Shown: in pieces, positions 5,194-5,533 of the stretch | Position numbering within the stretch: the first letter of the stretch is position 1 | Layout: every line of letters begins with the position of its first letter | From: an uncultured Selenomonadales bacterium | GTDB lineage: Bacteria; Bacillota; Negativicutes; Selenomonadales; Selenomonadaceae | DNA: 5,533 nucleotides | Reading direction: 5' to 3' | Assembly (NCBI GenBank): GCA_947305445.1 | Contig: CAMZDU010000097.1 | Span: forward strand, 1-5,533 | The notes under the pieces: generated by a model | What the model saw: the letters and a program-made list of their open reading frames with translations, nothing else | The model's database searches: none | Told to the model about the DNA's origin: nothing | Translations under genes and position numbers: made by a program

Positions 5194-5533
5194 ACTGCGC
5201 GTGAAAATTTTTTTGTTCAATCGAGCGACGGGCAATCGGTTCCGTCAGAGCTTTTGTCGGGCAGACGGCAACGCATCGTCCGCAACGCACGCACTCCGCA
5301 GAATTAAATTCGCTCGTCGGATTCAAGTCAAGCGGACAAATTTTTTTGCACAGGCCGCAGTCAATGCACCTGTCCGCCGCGAAGTTGAGTCGGTAAAAAC
5401 TCCAACGATTAAGCAAGCCGTAAATCGCGCCGAGCGGACACATCACGCGGCAAAAAAATCTGTGGACGACGACGCACGCGACAAGCACCGCAATCAGCAC
5501 GGCGAGCTTTAGCGCGAATAATTTTCCGAGCAC
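5192..5533 (-). CDS. NapH/MauN-like 4Fe-4S polyferredoxin membrane protein, C-terminal part (start beyond the window)
   Basis: The gene runs off the right edge. The GTG at 5531-5533 is an internal Val codon rather than a credible start, because the reading frame enters inside a hydrophobic segment. Visible order (113 residues): a transmembrane helix (about 5-23, LFALKLAVLIAVLVACVVV), then RFFCRVMCPLGAIYGLLNR with the CX3CP motif (Cys28, Cys32) that identifies the NapH/MauN/YccM group. Two ferredoxin motifs follow, CIDCGLCKKICP (Cys 56, 59, 62, 66) and CVRCGRCVAVCP (81, 84, 87, 91), enough for two [4Fe-4S] clusters, presumably on the cytoplasmic side. Such proteins pass electrons between the quinone pool or soluble donors and reductases. 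The missing N-terminus should hold further helices. Its partner redox system lies outside the window, and the terminator after it makes it the last gene of its transcript. Confidence 0.88.
   Translation of the reverse strand: MLGKLFALKLAVLIAVLVACVVVHRFFCRVMCPLGAIYGLLNRWSFYRLNFAADRCIDCGLCKKICPLDLNPTSEFNSAECVRCGRCVAVCPTKALTEPIARRSIEQKNFHAQ

Larger units (their letters stand above)
171..5352. repeat. Recurring A-tract/T-tract words (AAAATTTTTT type) throughout the genes
   Basis: Runs of 2-5 A followed by 4-8 T on the plus strand (reverse on the coding strand) occur about every 100-200 bases in every minus-strand gene. Examples are near 196, 235, 412, 1685, 2047, 2609, 2707, 3031, 3505, 3571, 3976, 4309, 4808, 5110 and 5209. 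They arise in frame from codon strings such as AAA-ATT-TTT, AAA-AAA-ATT and AAA-AAT-TTT, encoding KIF, KKI and KNF. The rest of the codons are rich in G and C, so the words stand out as islands. Confidence 0.6.

Noticed and set aside
171..5352. The A/T-tract words as a CRISPR array or tandem repeat
   Set aside because: They lie within coding frames, have irregular spacing and no conserved repeat longer than the A/T tract.
5087..5512. Plus-strand reading frame across the terminator and 4Fe-4S gene
   Set aside because: It runs through a strong terminator hairpin and antisense to conserved cysteine motifs.
5531..5533. GTG as the start codon of the 4Fe-4S gene
   Set aside because: NapH-like proteins have several helices upstream; the frame reaches the window edge, so the codon is better read as internal Val.

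Overview
The window is a compact bacterial chromosome segment in which nearly all genes lie on the minus strand. No gap of 300 bases or more lacks a gene. The organism is most plausibly an anaerobic diderm Firmicute of the Negativicutes (Selenomonas-like). The reasons are a C5-type heme/siroheme gene set in an operon, strong Gram-positive-style Shine-Dalgarno sites (GGAGG, AAGGAG, GAGGTGA), an LPS-type family 9 glycosyltransferase, and a NapH-like polyferredoxin. This assignment is inference; no rRNA or other phylogenetic marker is present.

Layout from left to right: the last residues of a plus-strand gene (stop at 61) converge on hemC, and a strong bidirectional hairpin terminator (63-99) separates them. 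On the minus strand, four genes overlap end to end in transcription order: a family 9 glycosyltransferase (start 4057), a precorrin-2 dehydrogenase of the SirC/CysG-N type, hemA (glutamyl-tRNA reductase) and hemC (porphobilinogen deaminase). The overlaps are 23, 47 and 14 nt, and each downstream start has its own Shine-Dalgarno site inside the preceding gene. A 143-nt gap containing an 8-bp inverted repeat and a possible promoter lies upstream of the glycosyltransferase. Before that come a nitroreductase and a YraN-family nuclease-like protein joined by a 4-nt GTGA overlap. A second strong hairpin terminator (5152-5193) begins at the stop codon of a truncated NapH-like 4Fe-4S protein that runs off the right edge.

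HemA makes glutamate-1-semialdehyde precursor from glutamyl-tRNA, HemC makes the linear tetrapyrrole, and the dehydrogenase directs precorrin-2 toward sirohydrochlorin. The cluster therefore covers entry to tetrapyrrole synthesis plus the siroheme branch. hemL, hemB, hemD and cobA are absent; the operon stops after hemC at a clear terminator, so those genes must be elsewhere. The glycosyltransferase is an envelope enzyme with no obvious biochemical link to tetrapyrroles.

I found no clearly novel system. The most unusual signal is sequence-wide: A-tract/T-tract words of the AAAATTTTTT kind recur about every 100-200 bases inside every gene. They arise from AAA-ATT and AAA-TTT/AAT codon pairs set in otherwise GC-rich codons, and several reach A8-A9 homopolymers.
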